A stretch of DNA of 64,000 nucleotides from Elephas maximus indicus (lineage: Eukaryota > Chordata > Mammalia > Proboscidea > Elephantidae), in assembly GCF_024166365.1 (NCBI RefSeq), contig NC_064838.1, positions 75,346,001-75,410,000 on the forward strand, given 5' to 3'. Under the pieces are notes generated by a model. That model searched no databases, was not told the origin of the DNA, and worked only from the letters and a program-made list of their open reading frames with translations. Below, in pieces: positions 11,496-23,044 of the stretch; positions within the stretch are counted from its first letter, which is position 1, and each line of letters begins with the position of its first letter. The position numbers and the translations under genes were made by a program.

Positions 11496-12963
11496 GGCAT
11501 ATACTTTAAAAAGCCAGCTCCAGGTATCCTTGCCAAAACATCAGATTGCAAATCATTGGTGAGTGCCTTCATGTTAAAAATTTTCAACCTCCAGACTTAT
11601 ATTCTCTCTTCCTATGCTAACACCTTCAAGATTAACTCCCATAGTAAAGTGTTTCCCCATTTCTCTTCATACATATTAGCTAGGTACTGTAATTACCTCA
11701 TGTATATAATTTCTAAAAGAGTAAGGGTTGTATTTCACTGCTTTAACTTTCCTGAGACTTGCCCCTGGTTAGTGTTTTGGATGTAACAAGGGATATAGGA
11801 GGAGGTTTTAGAAAAGAACAATTATCGTTGCACAGCAAGTGCATCAGATGATGTAATCACATAGAATCAAGTCACGGAAGACTTTTCTTCCCTCACATGA
11901 GGGAGCCAGCTCAGAGGATCCACATAATTTTGGGACTCATGGTTCTCACCCTTCTACACAAACATTTCCCTGTTTCAGTTCTGAGAGTCCCATTCTTTTT
12001 CTATCAGGACACTGGTTTCAACAAAGGAAGTATGTTGAGGCTGAACCTTCAGTCTTCTTTGCAGTTCTGCCATTTTTATTATAAAATTCTGACTCTGATC
12101 TAGAGCACAATTTCTTTCTGCAGGAGACTTGGGCACAGTAGTAGTAGGGGCTCTATATTAAGTACATGTCCAAGGGATAGATTAGATGGTGTGTTTCTGG
12201 GTAGACAACTACATTGCATCCAATACACACTCCTTTTTTCTCTTTTCCTTTTCCTGAAATAGATGAAGACATCACCAAAACTCTTCCAACTGGAATCTGC
12301 TTCTACGAAAAACTTTCAATAGGAGAATCAAACTGTAGATTCTCTAATCAATGATAAACTCCATGGGATAGATTTCACCTTGAAATTCATAGGCTCAAAA
12401 AAAAAAAAAGTGATGTATATATGTCACTATAGTTCCCCTTGGAATCTACAGCTTTCCATGTCCACACAGAAAAATAGATGTTCATTTTATCAAGCCAGAG
12501 AAATGCTAAGGTTTTGGTACAATAAAATTGATACAAATTTGTAAACTTTAATATAATTTAGCACAAAAGTAGAATTTAAAAGTCTCAAGTGAACAAAAAT
12601 ATTCGTGTCAAATTTTCTGCACAGATAAAAAGACAAAAAGAAATGAAATTGAATTGGATTTAAATGATCATGTAAATAGAGACTATGCTGTCAGATGAGT
12701 AGGGACAAAAGTTGGTGCTATCCCCACTGCAGAAACAGGCATTTCATATAAACATTCAGCCCTCTCTACTCAATTTATTCTCTTCTCTGATTTGTATTGA
12801 GAATGCACTAAATTTTTCTATCTGTGACACATGTATTTCTGTTTCAAAGCCCCAAATTCCTTCTCTGGATTATCACATTCAGTTTTGAAAACAAAAGCTA
12901 CCAGACTGGGAATTTAAGAATACAGAGGCTAAATGTAATAACAATAAAAGCAGCAAACAAATC

Positions 12964-13115
12964 CGTTGTCATTGAGTTGATTGCAACTCATGGCAACCCC
13001 CATGTAGTTTTCTGGGTGTAATCTTTACAGAAGTAGAATCACCAGGCTCTTTCCTCTGTAGCAATGCTTAGTGTGGGGTCCAACTACCAACCTTTATTTA
13101 ATAGTACAGCAACAC
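12964..13115 (-). mobile_element. AfroSINE (long type), duplicated
   Basis: Antisense AfroSINE: GTTGTCATTGAGTTGATTGC (tail), GTGTAATCTTTACAGAAG (body), CCAACTACCAACCTTTA (B-box side). It matches the remnant at 4464-4545. Confidence 0.7.
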
Positions 13116-13415
13116 CACAAATCAACATGAAGAACAGAGAAAACACCAGATCAAAATTACAAGTGGTTATAGGCATCCAACAGAGGCAGAGAGACCACTG
13201 TGAAAAATCTAAGGCAATGGGCCTTACACACCTGTTTGTACCTGGTGTGCTCTCTCCCTCAACAGGAAATTGAGTCAACACTAACCACTGTATGTGTTCA
13301 TATTGCCTATTTTCCTAAAGACAGGAAAGTACTAAATCCAAAAGAAGAATATACTATTTCCTGATGAATTCCTCTAGGCTGATTCAAGATATTAGGAAGC
13401 ATTTGTAACTTCCAT

Positions 13416-14348
13416 TCATCTTTGGTCATCTGAGATCAGTTTCTTGCTCCATAGTTTCCTCATGGCATTCTTCACCTCAGCATTTCTCAGTGTATAAATC
13501 AGAGGGTTAATCAAAGGTGTTCCAATTGTATAAAACACAGCTATCATCTTATCCGTGGGGAAGGTGGTTGCGGGTCGTGTATATATAAATATACAAGGAC
13601 CGAAGAACAAGACGACTACAATGATATGGGAGATGCAAGTGTAAAGGGCTTTTTTCCTCCCTTCAGCACTGTGGTTTCTCAGAGAATGCAAGATGATGAT
13701 ATAGGAGAACATCAGGATGACAAAACTCACTGTGCAAATGGCCCCACTATTGGACACCAGCAGTAGGTTGATCACATAGGTGTCTGTACAGGCAAGTTTC
13801 AACAAGGGTTGCAAGTCACAGAAATAGTGATCAATCACATTGTGACCACAGAAAGGTAAGCTCAGGGTCAGAAAAATCTGAACTAAAGAATGCACACAGG
13901 CCCCTACCCAGGCTATAGCTACCAACACACTGCAGATTTGCCAGCTCATGATGCTCATGTAGTGCAGGGGCTTACAGATGGCCACATAGCGGTCAACAGC
14001 CATGAGGATAAGGATGAAGATCTCCAGGCAGCCAAAGAAATGGAATGAAAAGACTTGGATCATGCACTCACTGAAAGAGATAGTGTTATTCTTCAGAAGG
14101 GCATCCACAATCATTCTAGGGGCTGTGGAAGTAGAGAAGCAGGTATCAGATAAGGATAAGTAGAAGAGGAAAAAATACATTGGACTCTCAAGTGCCCGGC
14201 TGGTCTTGATGGTGATGATAATCAACAAATTACCCAACAATGTCCCTAAGTAGAAAAGCAAGAAAAAGACAAACACTATTTTCCTTTTAACAGGCTCTTG
14301 TGTCAACCCAAGCAGAATGAACTCAGTCACATTATTATTCAGCAGCAT
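13416..14348 (-). CDS. Olfactory receptor 4C16-like, intact
   Basis: Open from the ATG at 14348 to the stop at 13416, 310 residues, the normal length for the family. Visible hallmarks are the N-glycosylation sequon N6-V-T; GN at 39-40 (TM1); PMYFF 56-60 (IC1/TM2); C95 and C177 for the TM3-ECL2 disulfide; [15 protein letters not shown] 116-130 (TM3/IC2); SY 215-216 (TM5); KALYTCISH 233-241 (TM6); and NPLIY 291-295 (TM7). These receptors sit in olfactory cilia and couple to G-olf on odorant binding; the ligand cannot be read from sequence. One oddity is Tyr236 in the KAxSTC motif, where the other three ORs here have Ser. The start is chosen because the initiator aligns with the family N terminus MxxNNxVTEF. 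The paralogue at 4861-5793 is broken. The OR4C16 assignment is by recall of the human protein. Confidence 0.93.
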   Translation of the reverse strand: MLLNNNVTEFILLGLTQEPVKRKIVFVFFLLFYLGTLLGNLLIIITIKTSRALESPMYFFLFYLSLSDTCFSTSTAPRMIVDALLKNNTISFSECMIQVFSFHFFGCLEIFILILMAVDRYVAICKPLHYMSIMSWQICSVLVAIAWVGACVHSLVQIFLTLSLPFCGHNVIDHYFCDLQPLLKLACTDTYVINLLLVSNSGAICTVSFVILMFSYIIILHSLRNHSAEGRKKALYTCISHIIVVVLFFGPCIFIYTRPATTFPTDKMIAVFYTIGTPLINPLIYTLRNAEVKNAMRKLWSKKLISDDQR

Positions 14349-14985
14349 GATTTCATGAATGAGGAGAAGGTACAGGTGTGAAATGGTTCATCTGAAAAAA
14401 ACACATGATACAGGAATTAATGTACGGTGTTATGTAACCATGTGAAATATTTTAAGCAATTTAATTTGTGGTGCTATGCAATGTTACTGATATTTTCAGC
14501 AAACGTAACTATCCCTCATCAGGGACATTCTAGCTCCTGTTTCTTAATGAGTCACTTTACCTCTTTGTGTCTCAATTTATAACAACCTCTTCACAGGACA
14601 ATTCTAAATCTCAAATAAGCTTATAAGAGATACTTTTTTAAATCACTCTTTAAATGCAACTGCTTGTTAGCTTTAATATTTTTCTGCTCTTATGAATTTG
14701 TTTTACTTGAGGGATACAAAACCAGGATATATGGTTCCAAATTGTTTACTTATTTTTTTTCTTATTCAGTAGACCTTGGGGCCCATGGATTGCATTGTTT
14801 CTCAGTCAGCATTGAGGACATATCTGTCTTCTCTTTTGAGTTTAATATTATACATATAAAGCCACACACTATTCTCATTCTTATAAAGAAAGTCTTATTT
14901 TTACATAGATGTAGGCATTCCATATTAGCGATGCATTCTTATATAATGTATATTACTTATAAATGTACAATAAGACAAAAAAAAT

Positions 14986-15180
14986 TGTTGCCATCAACTC
15001 AATTCCACCTCATGGAGACCCCATGTGTCACAGAGTAGAACTACTCTAGCATTTTCTTAGCTATAATTCTTACATAAACAGATCACCAGGCCTTTCTTCC
15101 ACGGTGGTGCTGGGTGGGTTCAAACTACCAACCTTTATGTTCACAGTAAAGTGCAAACCGTTTGGTCCTCTTAGGGACCA
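14986..15180 (-). mobile_element. AfroSINE (long type)
   Basis: Antisense copy: TTGCCATCAACTCAATTCC tail, CCCCATGTGTCACAGAGTAG, ATAATTCTTACATAAACAG, and GGGTTCAAACTACCAACC near the B box. It lies just past the right end of the duplication, which it may interrupt. Confidence 0.75.
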
Positions 15181-15267
15181 AAAAATATATATGGCCCAGC
15201 TATTTACTGAACACTCTTTCCCAGATATCCCAGCTTAAAAAAATGAGTAAGAAACATTCATTTACCC

Positions 15268-15313
15268 CATTGTATTCAAGCTGCTTCTGACTCATAGTAG
15301 TCCTATAATACTT
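15268..15313 (-). mobile_element. AfroSINE 3'-end fragment
   Basis: A ~45-base fragment of the SINE tail (CTTCTGACTCATAGTAGTCC), antisense. Confidence 0.4.
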
Positions 15314-15318
15314 ATTAA

Positions 15319-15482
15319 ACCAAAACCAAACCTATTGCCATTGATTCGATTCCTACTCTTAGCTACCCTTTAGAATAGAGTAGAACAGCCCCTGTAGGGT
15401 TTCCAAGGAGTGGCTGGTGGATTCAAACTTCTGACCTTTGGGTTAGCAGCTGAGCTCTTAACCACTGTGCCACCAGTGCTCC
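15319..15482 (-). mobile_element. AfroSINE
   Basis: Nearly complete antisense copy: AAACCAAACCTATTGCCATT, GTAGGGTTTCCAAGGAGTGG, GATTCAAACTTCTGACC, CTTAACCACTGTGCCACC. Confidence 0.85.
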
Positions 15483-15483
15483 A

Positions 15484-16794
15484 TTAGCTTCTAACTAATC
15501 TATTTTTACCTTCGAACGCCTTAGTGATATTTTGTACTTGACATTTGCTAATAAGCACAAATGAAAGTTTTTTGACAATTGGTAATATTGCAAATATTCC
15601 CATTTCTATTTTTTTCCTCCAATTTCTGAAAAGCTGAAAAACACCTCTTAGAGCACTTAAAGTCCTTGAGCTTACATTTCCAAATTAAAAGAGGTGTGAT
15701 GATTGCTTAATAGTTCATGCTTCCGGTTTTTAGCTTAAGCATTTTAGATCTGGGACAGTAGGAGTGGGGGTTGTTACCAGACACACCAGGCAGTTTGTTG
15801 TACGATCAAAGCGTGACTGTAATTCCCAATAAAGTTTGTATTATCCTGGTAGTTGAAAACCCCATGTTCCTAGAACAGAGCAGAGAAGCAGAAAAGGGAG
15901 GGCAATGTGGTTAGAAGAGAGATTGTGGATAACCAGTAACTGACTTCTTTATTAAATTTGTTTTCTGTCCTGTCAAATTTAACGATTATTATTGAAATTT
16001 GAAATGTAGCATCTTTCAGTGAAGACTTCTTTTACAAATTTAGACAGAAATAATCAAAGCCTTCACTTTCAAGAGCAAAAGTTTGTTTTTGTTTTTTTTT
16101 TTACATCTTTCTCATCACTAGGACATTGGAAGGGAGGCCGTATGCACATAAAGACATATACTGAAATGTTATGTATTTAAATATAATACAGAAGACTGAA
16201 TTATCTTATTGTGTTCTTCTCAAGTCACGTCCATACCTCCAATACATTGTCTAGAAAGTTATGAGTTGGCCAAAATCCAGACTGGGTTAGTCAAAGTAGA
16301 CTAGCTTTCTTCTTCCTTTGTAAATTCTCTTTTCCTCAACAGCCTTCAAATAAATCTTATCTTCCTCCAAAGTAAAACCTACCCTTGCAAAATTTCCCAA
16401 TAAACTTACTCACTTTGGAGTGCCCAGAATAAAACATAATTTTCTTTGGACTATGTGATTCTCAGCAAGGATAAACTGTAAGAAGCCTGACTCTCGGTAT
16501 CTTAACCATTACAGTAAGTTCATTCTCCTCATTATTCATTTTTAAATGAATGATACATCATAAAATATTTGTATTTGAAAACATGGTAGGTGTTGAAGGT
16601 AAGGTGATAGAAAAGTCTCATTCATCTTCAATAGTCTGTGATTTTGGTCACTCCTTTGAGAGTGGCGTTTGGGGTTTGTATATTATCAATCTCATTAGAT
16701 TATCCATTTCTAAAACAAGTTAATTTTCTACATATATTTTGACATAAATCTCTAAGTTAAATTATGAATCATAAATACTTTTTATTAGCTTGTT
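15484..16794. other. Intergenic, nothing recognised
   Basis: AT-rich unique-looking DNA. There are no open frames with protein-like content and no repeats I can name. Confidence 0.45.
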
Positions 16795-17170
16795 TATAAT
16801 TTTGAGTTCTAGAAGTTTGAAATCAAGGTACCAGCTCTAGAGGAAGGTTTATTCTCTCATGGGCTCTGGGGGAAGGTCCTTGTCTTGGCTCCTTGGCGAT
16901 CTTCATGTGGTATGGCATGTATCTTCCCTGATCTCTCCTTGCTCACTTGCTTGTTCAATCTCTTTTATATATCAAAAGAAATTGATTTAAAACACTCCCT
17001 ACACTAATACTGTCTCATTAACATATCAGAGAAAACCCATTCACAAATGGGATTAGAGCCACAGGTATTGGGGATCAGCAGTCTTAAAGCTCATTCATAT
17101 TCCAAACAAACCCAGATTACTTTAATCGTACATTTATTAATATCCTTTAGAAACATATTCTATGACCTCA
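16795..17170 (-). mobile_element. LTR-like (MaLR-type) relic
   Basis: Shares a block with 56545-56948: AAGGTACCAGCTCTAGAGGA, GGAAGGTCCTTGTC, TCTTTTATATATCAAAAG, TGTCTCATTAACATA. It is an old fossil, partial, probably antisense MLT1-type. Confidence 0.45.
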
Positions 17171-17394
17171 AGTACACGTATTTTTTTGGACAAAGGAATT
17201 TTTAATCTACAAAATATCATGATCTAGAAGAGCATGAATATAGTTACCAAATTGAAAATATTCATTGAATTCTGTGTCTAATAAGGATATATTCATCATG
17301 CAATGGGAGCATGGGAGTAAGGATTAGTAAGTGTATCTGTGGGAACTTCATAATGGAAATAATCTAAAAGCCAGAGGTTAGAAATGAATAGGGA

Positions 17395-17760
17395 TGAAGC
17401 TCTCAAAACCCATCTTGCTATTTCTGTTCCTCTTTTTTCTTATCCAACCGCTTCCTCCTTCTCAAAACGTCCTGACCCAATTACAGAGAAACCTCCTTTA
17501 GGCAGCCTTCAATGCTTGTCTTGTGATGAAGGAAATTCTCTCTCCTACTTTCTACAAGCTTTCTTTATAACATTCTTGTAATTTTGCACATTTTCACTTA
17601 CAATACACTTATATGTATGGAATTGTTTTAGTTTCCTTCCTCAAATAAGATTCTTGGAAAACTATGAGCTCTCAGAATTTATTTTCCACTGTTTCAAATC
17701 AAACGCCTTATACAATGTAGGTGCTTAGTAAATGCTTTTGAACTGAACTTTCCCTACCTC
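17395..17760 (+). mobile_element. L2 LINE 3'-end relic
   Basis: Ends with TAGGTGCTTAGTAAATGCTTTTGAA, the typical L2 terminus (GTAGGTGCTCAATAAATGTTTGTTGAA). It is preceded by a CT-rich L2-like stretch. Ancient. Confidence 0.6.
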
Positions 17761-17839
17761 GTAAAATGTACTAATACATATTACTAATTACTATGTAATA
17801 TTACTAATTAATAATATTATAATGCTATTCTGATTACAA

Positions 17840-18035
17840 GGAGCCCTGGCGGCACAGTGTTTAAAACACTTGGCTGATAACAAAAAGGTCGGTGGTTGGA
17901 ACCCACCAGCTGCTCCTCGGGAGAAAGATGTGGCAGTCTGCTTCTGTAAAGACTACAGCCTTGGAAACCCTACAGGCAGTTCTACTCTGTCCTATAGGGT
18001 CACTATGCATTGAAATTGACTCAAAGGCAATGAGA
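17840..18035 (+). mobile_element. AfroSINE (long type)
   Basis: GGAGCCCTGGCGGCACAGTG head (A box), GGTTGGAACCCACCAGC (B box), CTGCTTCTGTAAAGACTACA body insert, TCCTATAGGGTCACTATGCA tail. Confidence 0.85.
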
Positions 18036-18168
18036 ATTCTGATTATGAAATATATTCACACCATTCATTTAATGGGGCTTTCTTTCTATCATATGTAGCA
18101 TGAAAGACAGACAAATATACTCTGAATTTTTAAAGCTGGGGGATAAAGAGATAGATTTTAAGTAACTT

Positions 18169-18228
18169 GCCCCTATGAGTTGAAATTGACTTGATGACAA
18201 TGGGCTATGGTTTTATGGGTTAGTGAAT
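18169..18228 (+). mobile_element. AfroSINE tail fragment
   Basis: CCTATGAGTTGAAATTGACTTGATGACAATGGG-type text, matching only the SINE/RTE shared 3' end. Confidence 0.5.
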
Positions 18229-18346
18229 CAGCTCTATAATCTGTAGTAGAAGACAATGAACTTTACACTGCACCACACTGCCATATAAGACACTGACATC
18301 CATGAAGATGAAACCTTAAGCTTTTTTTTTATATGAATACTTGACC

Positions 18347-18450
18347 CTTGTTGTTAGCTGTCGATGAGTTGCTTCCAATTTATGTCACCCCATGTGTGTG
18401 AGAGAAGGTTAACAGGTTGTCCCATGATTCTTTGGCTCTCAAAAGTCCAG
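18347..18450 (-). mobile_element. AfroSINE fragment
   Basis: TTGTTAGCTGTCGATGAGTTGC followed by CACCCCATGTGTG is the antisense tail; the remainder is unclear. Confidence 0.45.
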
Positions 18451-18598
18451 TGTAAGGGGTGGTATAGTCTGCCTTTTGAGCTCCTCACTCTATGTAAGTG
18501 AATCCCTTGAATTTCAATATCTGGTAAAGAGATACCTTGGAAACATTCTGACTTGAGGACCAAAGGTTGCCATAAAATTCAATATACATTTTTTATCA

Positions 18599-18769
18599 GT
18601 GGAAACCCTAGTGGGGTAGTGGTTAAGAGCTACAGCTGTTAACCAAAATATCAGCCATTTAAATCTACCAGGTGCCCCTTGGAAACCATATGGGACAGTT
18701 CTATTCTGTCCTATAGGGTCGCTATGAGTCGGAATCAACTTGACGGCAGTGGGTTTGGTTTGGGTTTAT
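18599..18769 (+). mobile_element. AfroSINE, complete
   Basis: Head GGAAACCCTAGTGGGGTAGT, middle GGGACAGTTCTATTCTGTCC, tail GTCGCTATGAGTCGGAATCA, then GGTTTGGTTTGGGTTT. Confidence 0.88.
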
Positions 18770-19199
18770 GCTTCCAATATTCAGTTGCTCCAAACACAAT
18801 GACATTAATATTTAATTGTTCCTCTTACTGAATTTTATCAGACAGAGAAGCAGGAGTATTACATAGGCACAATGGTAACAAGGTGTGAAAAGGAAGTAGG
18901 TCGGATAGGGACAAATATTGAGTAAAAGGGATGATATTTACCCAAAATATTTTCAGGAGCTACTCTCCCACATACAGGGAATACTATTCTTCAAAGTAAT
19001 TATATAGTTTTTAGCCTCCTTATCATCATGTTTGCTCTGAAGTTTCTCTGAGATGTCATTCTTCAATTTTTTAAAATAAACCTCAGAAGAGAGTCAACTG
19101 CAGGTTATATTCTTTCATTTTGGAAACATGCAAGGAGTAATTTTCTATACTGTGATAGCACAATATTCTGTTTAATGTACTCACTTGGAGGTGAAAAAC

Positions 19200-19465
19200 C
19201 TGGCATTCTCAAAAAACTATGTCAAGGTCATCACATCCATTAACTTTTTATCTAATTTCTTATTAGACACAACCTCTTCTAACTTTCCAGTACTCAAAGC
19301 TCTTTGCTACAATTCATTGCTACCTTACAACAGAAGCATTTGTGAACTTTTATACGCTCTATCATCTCAAGAAGCAATAGCACTGGGCTTCATCCATCTC
19401 TCCCCACACAGCAATGATGGATTTTCACATACCAGATGCTCATAAAATATTTGTTGAATTCAAAA
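19200..19465 (+). mobile_element. L2-like 3'-end relic
   Basis: CT-rich text ending CAGATGCTCATAAAATATTTGTTGAATTC, resembling the L2 terminus. Diverged. Confidence 0.4.
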
Positions 19466-19940
19466 GATAGATTTTCCTCCTCAAATTTGTATTTTCTTCT
19501 ATTTGTTTCCTAAGTTAATGGTAAACTTTTACAAACACTGAGTTGTTAATTTTTTTCCTTGTTCCTTTCTCAGAGGATGTGGCAGCAGTATAGTGACAAA
19601 ACATAAGGAAGTCTATTAGAATATCATGCTGAATTACTCTGTAATGATATCTTTCTGAGTTGATAAAGATGGAAATAATCATTTACTTACCTGTTAGTAT
19701 ACTGTCTAAGTTACTATCAAGTCTGTCTATCCTTTTTTTAAATAAGCATTCTCATAGAATACTGGGGGGAGAAAAGCTCTCTGCATTCTAGAGGGAATAT
19801 TTTGAGACATAATGTCAGTTATTATCATTCTAGAAAGTATTATTCCCTAAAGTTTTCCTTCCTGTGCTAGTCAGAAACATCTCAGGTGTTGTACTAAGCT
19901 TAACTTTTTGCTTATCTATTTAGTCTATAAGAATAGCAAG

Positions 19941-20141
19941 TTGTTGTTCGGTGCCATCCAGTTGATTCTGATTCATAGAGACCCTACAGGACAGAGTAGA
20001 ACTGCCCTCAGGGTTTCCAAGGTTGTAATCTTTAGGAGAGCAGATTGCTAGGTCTTTTCTCCAACAGAGTGGGTGATTGGTGGGTCCTAACCAACAGCCT
20101 TTGAGTTACCAGCCCAGTGCTTAACCATTGAGCCACAAGGG
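19941..20141 (-). mobile_element. AfroSINE (long type)
   Basis: TTGTTGTTCGGTGCCATCCA tail, ACAGGACAGAGTAGAACTGC, TTGTAATCTTTAGGAGAGCA body, CTTAACCATTGAGCCAC head. Confidence 0.85.
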
Positions 20142-20368
20142 CAAATTAACCCCCTCATACTCAGAAACCAGGAAAAAAAAAAAAAGTTTGTTAGTTGCCT
20201 CAGGCAGATCAAAGGTACCAGAGAATAAAAGAAAAAAGACAAGTGGTAATGAAAGCTGTGTGGAAAACAGGGAAAAGAAAAAATGACGTCGTTGGTAAGA
20301 GAGGGAGATCACAAAAAGAATTCCTGTTCCCTAATTGCCCAGTGCCCTAATTGCCCTTCACTGCATTA

Positions 20369-20513
20369 AAACCCATTGCCATCTAGTTGATTCCAACACA
20401 TAGCAACACTATCGAACAGACTAGAACTGCCCCATAGGGTTTCCAAGGAGCAGCTGAACTGTGGACCCTTTGGTCAGCAGCTGAGCTCTTAACGACTGGT
20501 CACCAGGGCTCCC
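20369..20513 (-). mobile_element. AfroSINE
   Basis: AAACCCATTGCCATCTAGTT, CCCCATAGGGTTTCCAAGGA, AGCTGAGCTCTTAACGACTG, CACCAGGGCTCC. Short internal loss in the B-box region. Confidence 0.85.
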
Positions 20514-20706
20514 CTTCGTGCATTAGGAGATAGATTTGTCTGGCTCTTACAATTTATTTGCAAGGAGAATTCAAGGAAGTCATTGTGGCATTCTGAAACC
20601 AGAGATTCTATACTGTGGGCTATAAACATTCTCCATCAAGGAACCAGATTTACAGCAAGGAGTCTAAGGAGAAAATTGTGTATAAATATAATAACTATAT
20701 ATATAG

Positions 20707-20870
20707 AGAGAGCTCTGGTGGCACAGTGGTTAAGAGCTCAAACTGCTAACCAAAAAGTTGGCAGTTCAAATCCACTGGCTGCTCCTTGAAAACACTATGA
20801 AGTAGTTCTACTCTGTCCTGTAAGGTCACTATGAGTTGGAATGGACTTGGTGGCAACAGGTTTGAGTTTT
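20707..20870 (+). mobile_element. AfroSINE in TA-rich DNA
   Basis: GAGAGCTCTGGTGGCACAGT head, TGGCAGTTCAAATCCACTGG B box, TCACTATGAGTTGGAATGGA tail. GTGTATAAATATA-like text occurs on both sides and is probably the target-site duplication. Confidence 0.85.
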
Positions 20871-20877
20871 CATTGGT

Positions 20878-21006
20878 GTATATAAATATATATATATAGT
20901 TATAGTTTTACAGTTATAGTAGTTACAGTTATTGCTATAGTTATAGTTATAACCATAGCTATAGCTATAGTTATTACATAGTTATTGTTATAGTTATTAA
21001 TACATA
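20878..21006. repeat. (TATAGT)n-like microsatellite
   Basis: Imperfect TATAGTTATAGT/AGCTATAGCTATAG array following the SINE tail. Confidence 0.75.
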
Positions 21007-21144
21007 GTTACTCACAACCTAAGAGATACCTTAGATTTACCTAATTAATTTCCATTTGTTCTACTAATTCACCTTAGTAAAAAGTCGTTTAATCAAGAAT
21101 ACTGTTTTATTGAAATAATTTTACTTCATCAAATATTTATTGAA

Positions 21145-22155
21145 TAGTGAGAATTCCAGGACACTCAATTATGCTCATGAGGCACCTGTGCATAGATCAA
21201 GAGGCAGTCGCTCGAACAGAAGAAGGGGATACTGTATGGTTTAAGGTGAAGAAAGTTGTGCATCTGGGTTGTACCCTCTCACCATACTTATTAAATCTGT
21301 ATGCTGAGCAAATAATCTGAGAACCTGGGGTATATGAAGAGGAGTGCAGCATTAGGATAGAAGAATGACTCATTAGCAAGACGCAATATGCAGATGACAC
21401 AACCTTGCTTGCTGAAAATGAAGAGGACTTGAAGCACTTACTGATGAAGAATAAAGCCCTCCAGTGTGGATTATACCTCAACATAAAGAAAATAAAAATT
21501 TTCACAATTGGACCAATAAGCAACATCATGATACAAGGAGAAAGGGTTGAAGTTGTCAAGGATTTCATTTTACTTGGATCCACAATCAACACCCGTGGAA
21601 GAGCAGTCAAGAAATCAAACAACGCACTGCATTGGGCAAATCTGCTGCAACAGACCTCTTTAAAGTGTTACAAAGCAAAGATGTCACCTTGAAGGCTAGG
21701 GTGCACCTGACCCAAGCCACTGTGTTTTCAATTGCTTAATAGCCATGAGAAAGCTGGGCAATGAATAAGGAAGACCTGAGAAGAATTGGCGCCTTTGAAT
21801 TATGGTGTTGGCAAAGAATATTAGATATATCATGGACCGCCAAAAGAATGAAAAAATCTGTCTTAGAAGAAGTAGAGCTAGAATGCTCCTTTGAAGCAGG
21901 GATGAGGAGACTTCATTTCACGTACTTTGGACATGTTATCAGGAGTGATCAGTCCCTGGAGAAGGAAATCATGCTTGGTAAAGTAGAAAGGCTGCAAAAA
22001 AGAAGACGCTCAACAAGATGGATTGACAAGGTGGCCACAACAATGTGCTTGAGCATAACAATGATTATGAAGATGGTGCAGGTCCAGGCAATGTTTCGTT
22101 CTGTTGTGCATATGGTTGCTATTAGTCGGAACAGATGGCAACTAACAACAACTAG
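21145..22155 (+). mobile_element. RTE LINE 3' half
   Basis: Starts in the RT domain, passes the YADD region (ATATGCAGATGACACAACC, reading M-Q-M-T in one frame), and reaches the C-terminal domain at 21761-22180 (ELWCWQRILDISWTAKRMKK, HFTYFGHVIRSDQSLEKEI). It ends in AACTAACAACAACT. Frames are broken at several places. Confidence 0.9.
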
Positions 22156-23033
22156 ACACTGTGTTTATCCCCTTACGTAAATTATACATATATACTTAAT
22201 TTACTTTGCTATTCCATGAGTTATGTATTTGCAATGACATTTTATGTGAGAGAAAACTGAAATTTGCAGAAAATGCTTGCCCAGGTTGCACATTTAGAAA
22301 ACTCAGTACTGAAATCTATGCCAATGACTATTTTCTTCCATGGTTTGTCTCCTTTCCACTCATTTTCCATACACTCCTGAATTGGGAATCAGGGCGTATT
22401 CGAAAGTGATGATGATGAAAGACATAGCTGTTTAAGTGATGGTATGTCAGGTTGGGCAGTTAGAATTAACAGTAAAACAATGGAGATAGGTTGAAATTCA
22501 GGTACCCATAGCATATGCATGTGAAAATGTTCAGTAGACACTTGTATTTTTTTTTTTTTTTTTTGAAGTATGAAATTCAAGTCAGGACTATAGAACTAGA
22601 TTTTGGAATCTTTACTTGTGTGTGATAGTTGAAATCATGACAGTAGATGAGGTCACCCAAGGAACACAAGTAGAAAGTTTAGATAAGTGGGCTAACAACA
22701 AAATGTAGGGTTACACTAACATTGAAAAAAACTGGAAGAAATAAAGAAGAATCCCAGAAGGGACTCAAGAAGTATGTTCAAAGAATCATGAGCAAAATCA
22801 TAAAAGAGTAGTGATATGGAACCCAAAGCAGTATAGTTTTAGGAAGGAATGAGTGAGTTTTCTGCATAAGAAGGCCACCTGAGCACTAGCGCCTGAAACC
22901 CATATACATGCAAATCTTGATTAAACTGTTCAGTGTCTAAAGAAATGTAAAATAGGAAAGAAATGTAAAATAGGAGAAAGGACTAGAAGCTAGGAAATAA
23001 TTCCACTTTTATTCCTCAAACTTAGTAGTTTCT
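22156..23033. other. Intergenic with poly-T
   Basis: A T-run at 22547-22564 looks like the tail of an antisense retroposed element whose body is not recognisable. Nothing else is seen. Confidence 0.45.
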
Positions 23034-23044
23034 ACTGAACTGTA

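Larger units (their letters stand above)
10751..14962. repeat. Tandem duplication, copy 2 (with intact OR)
   Basis: Partner of 2316-6395. It is direct in orientation and has small indels throughout. Copy 2 keeps a fuller version of the shared SINE (12964-13115) and an open receptor gene. The distance between copies, about 8.4 kb, includes the RTE and the tRNA-Gly SINE. Confidence 0.85.

Noticed and set aside
21761-22180. 139-codon frame that could be taken as a host gene
   Set aside because: Matches the C-terminal part of RTE also seen at 30357, 32357 and 33148. It is a transposon remnant.
22547-22564. Poly-T as evidence of a processed pseudogene
   Set aside because: No gene-like body or target-site duplication could be found next to it.
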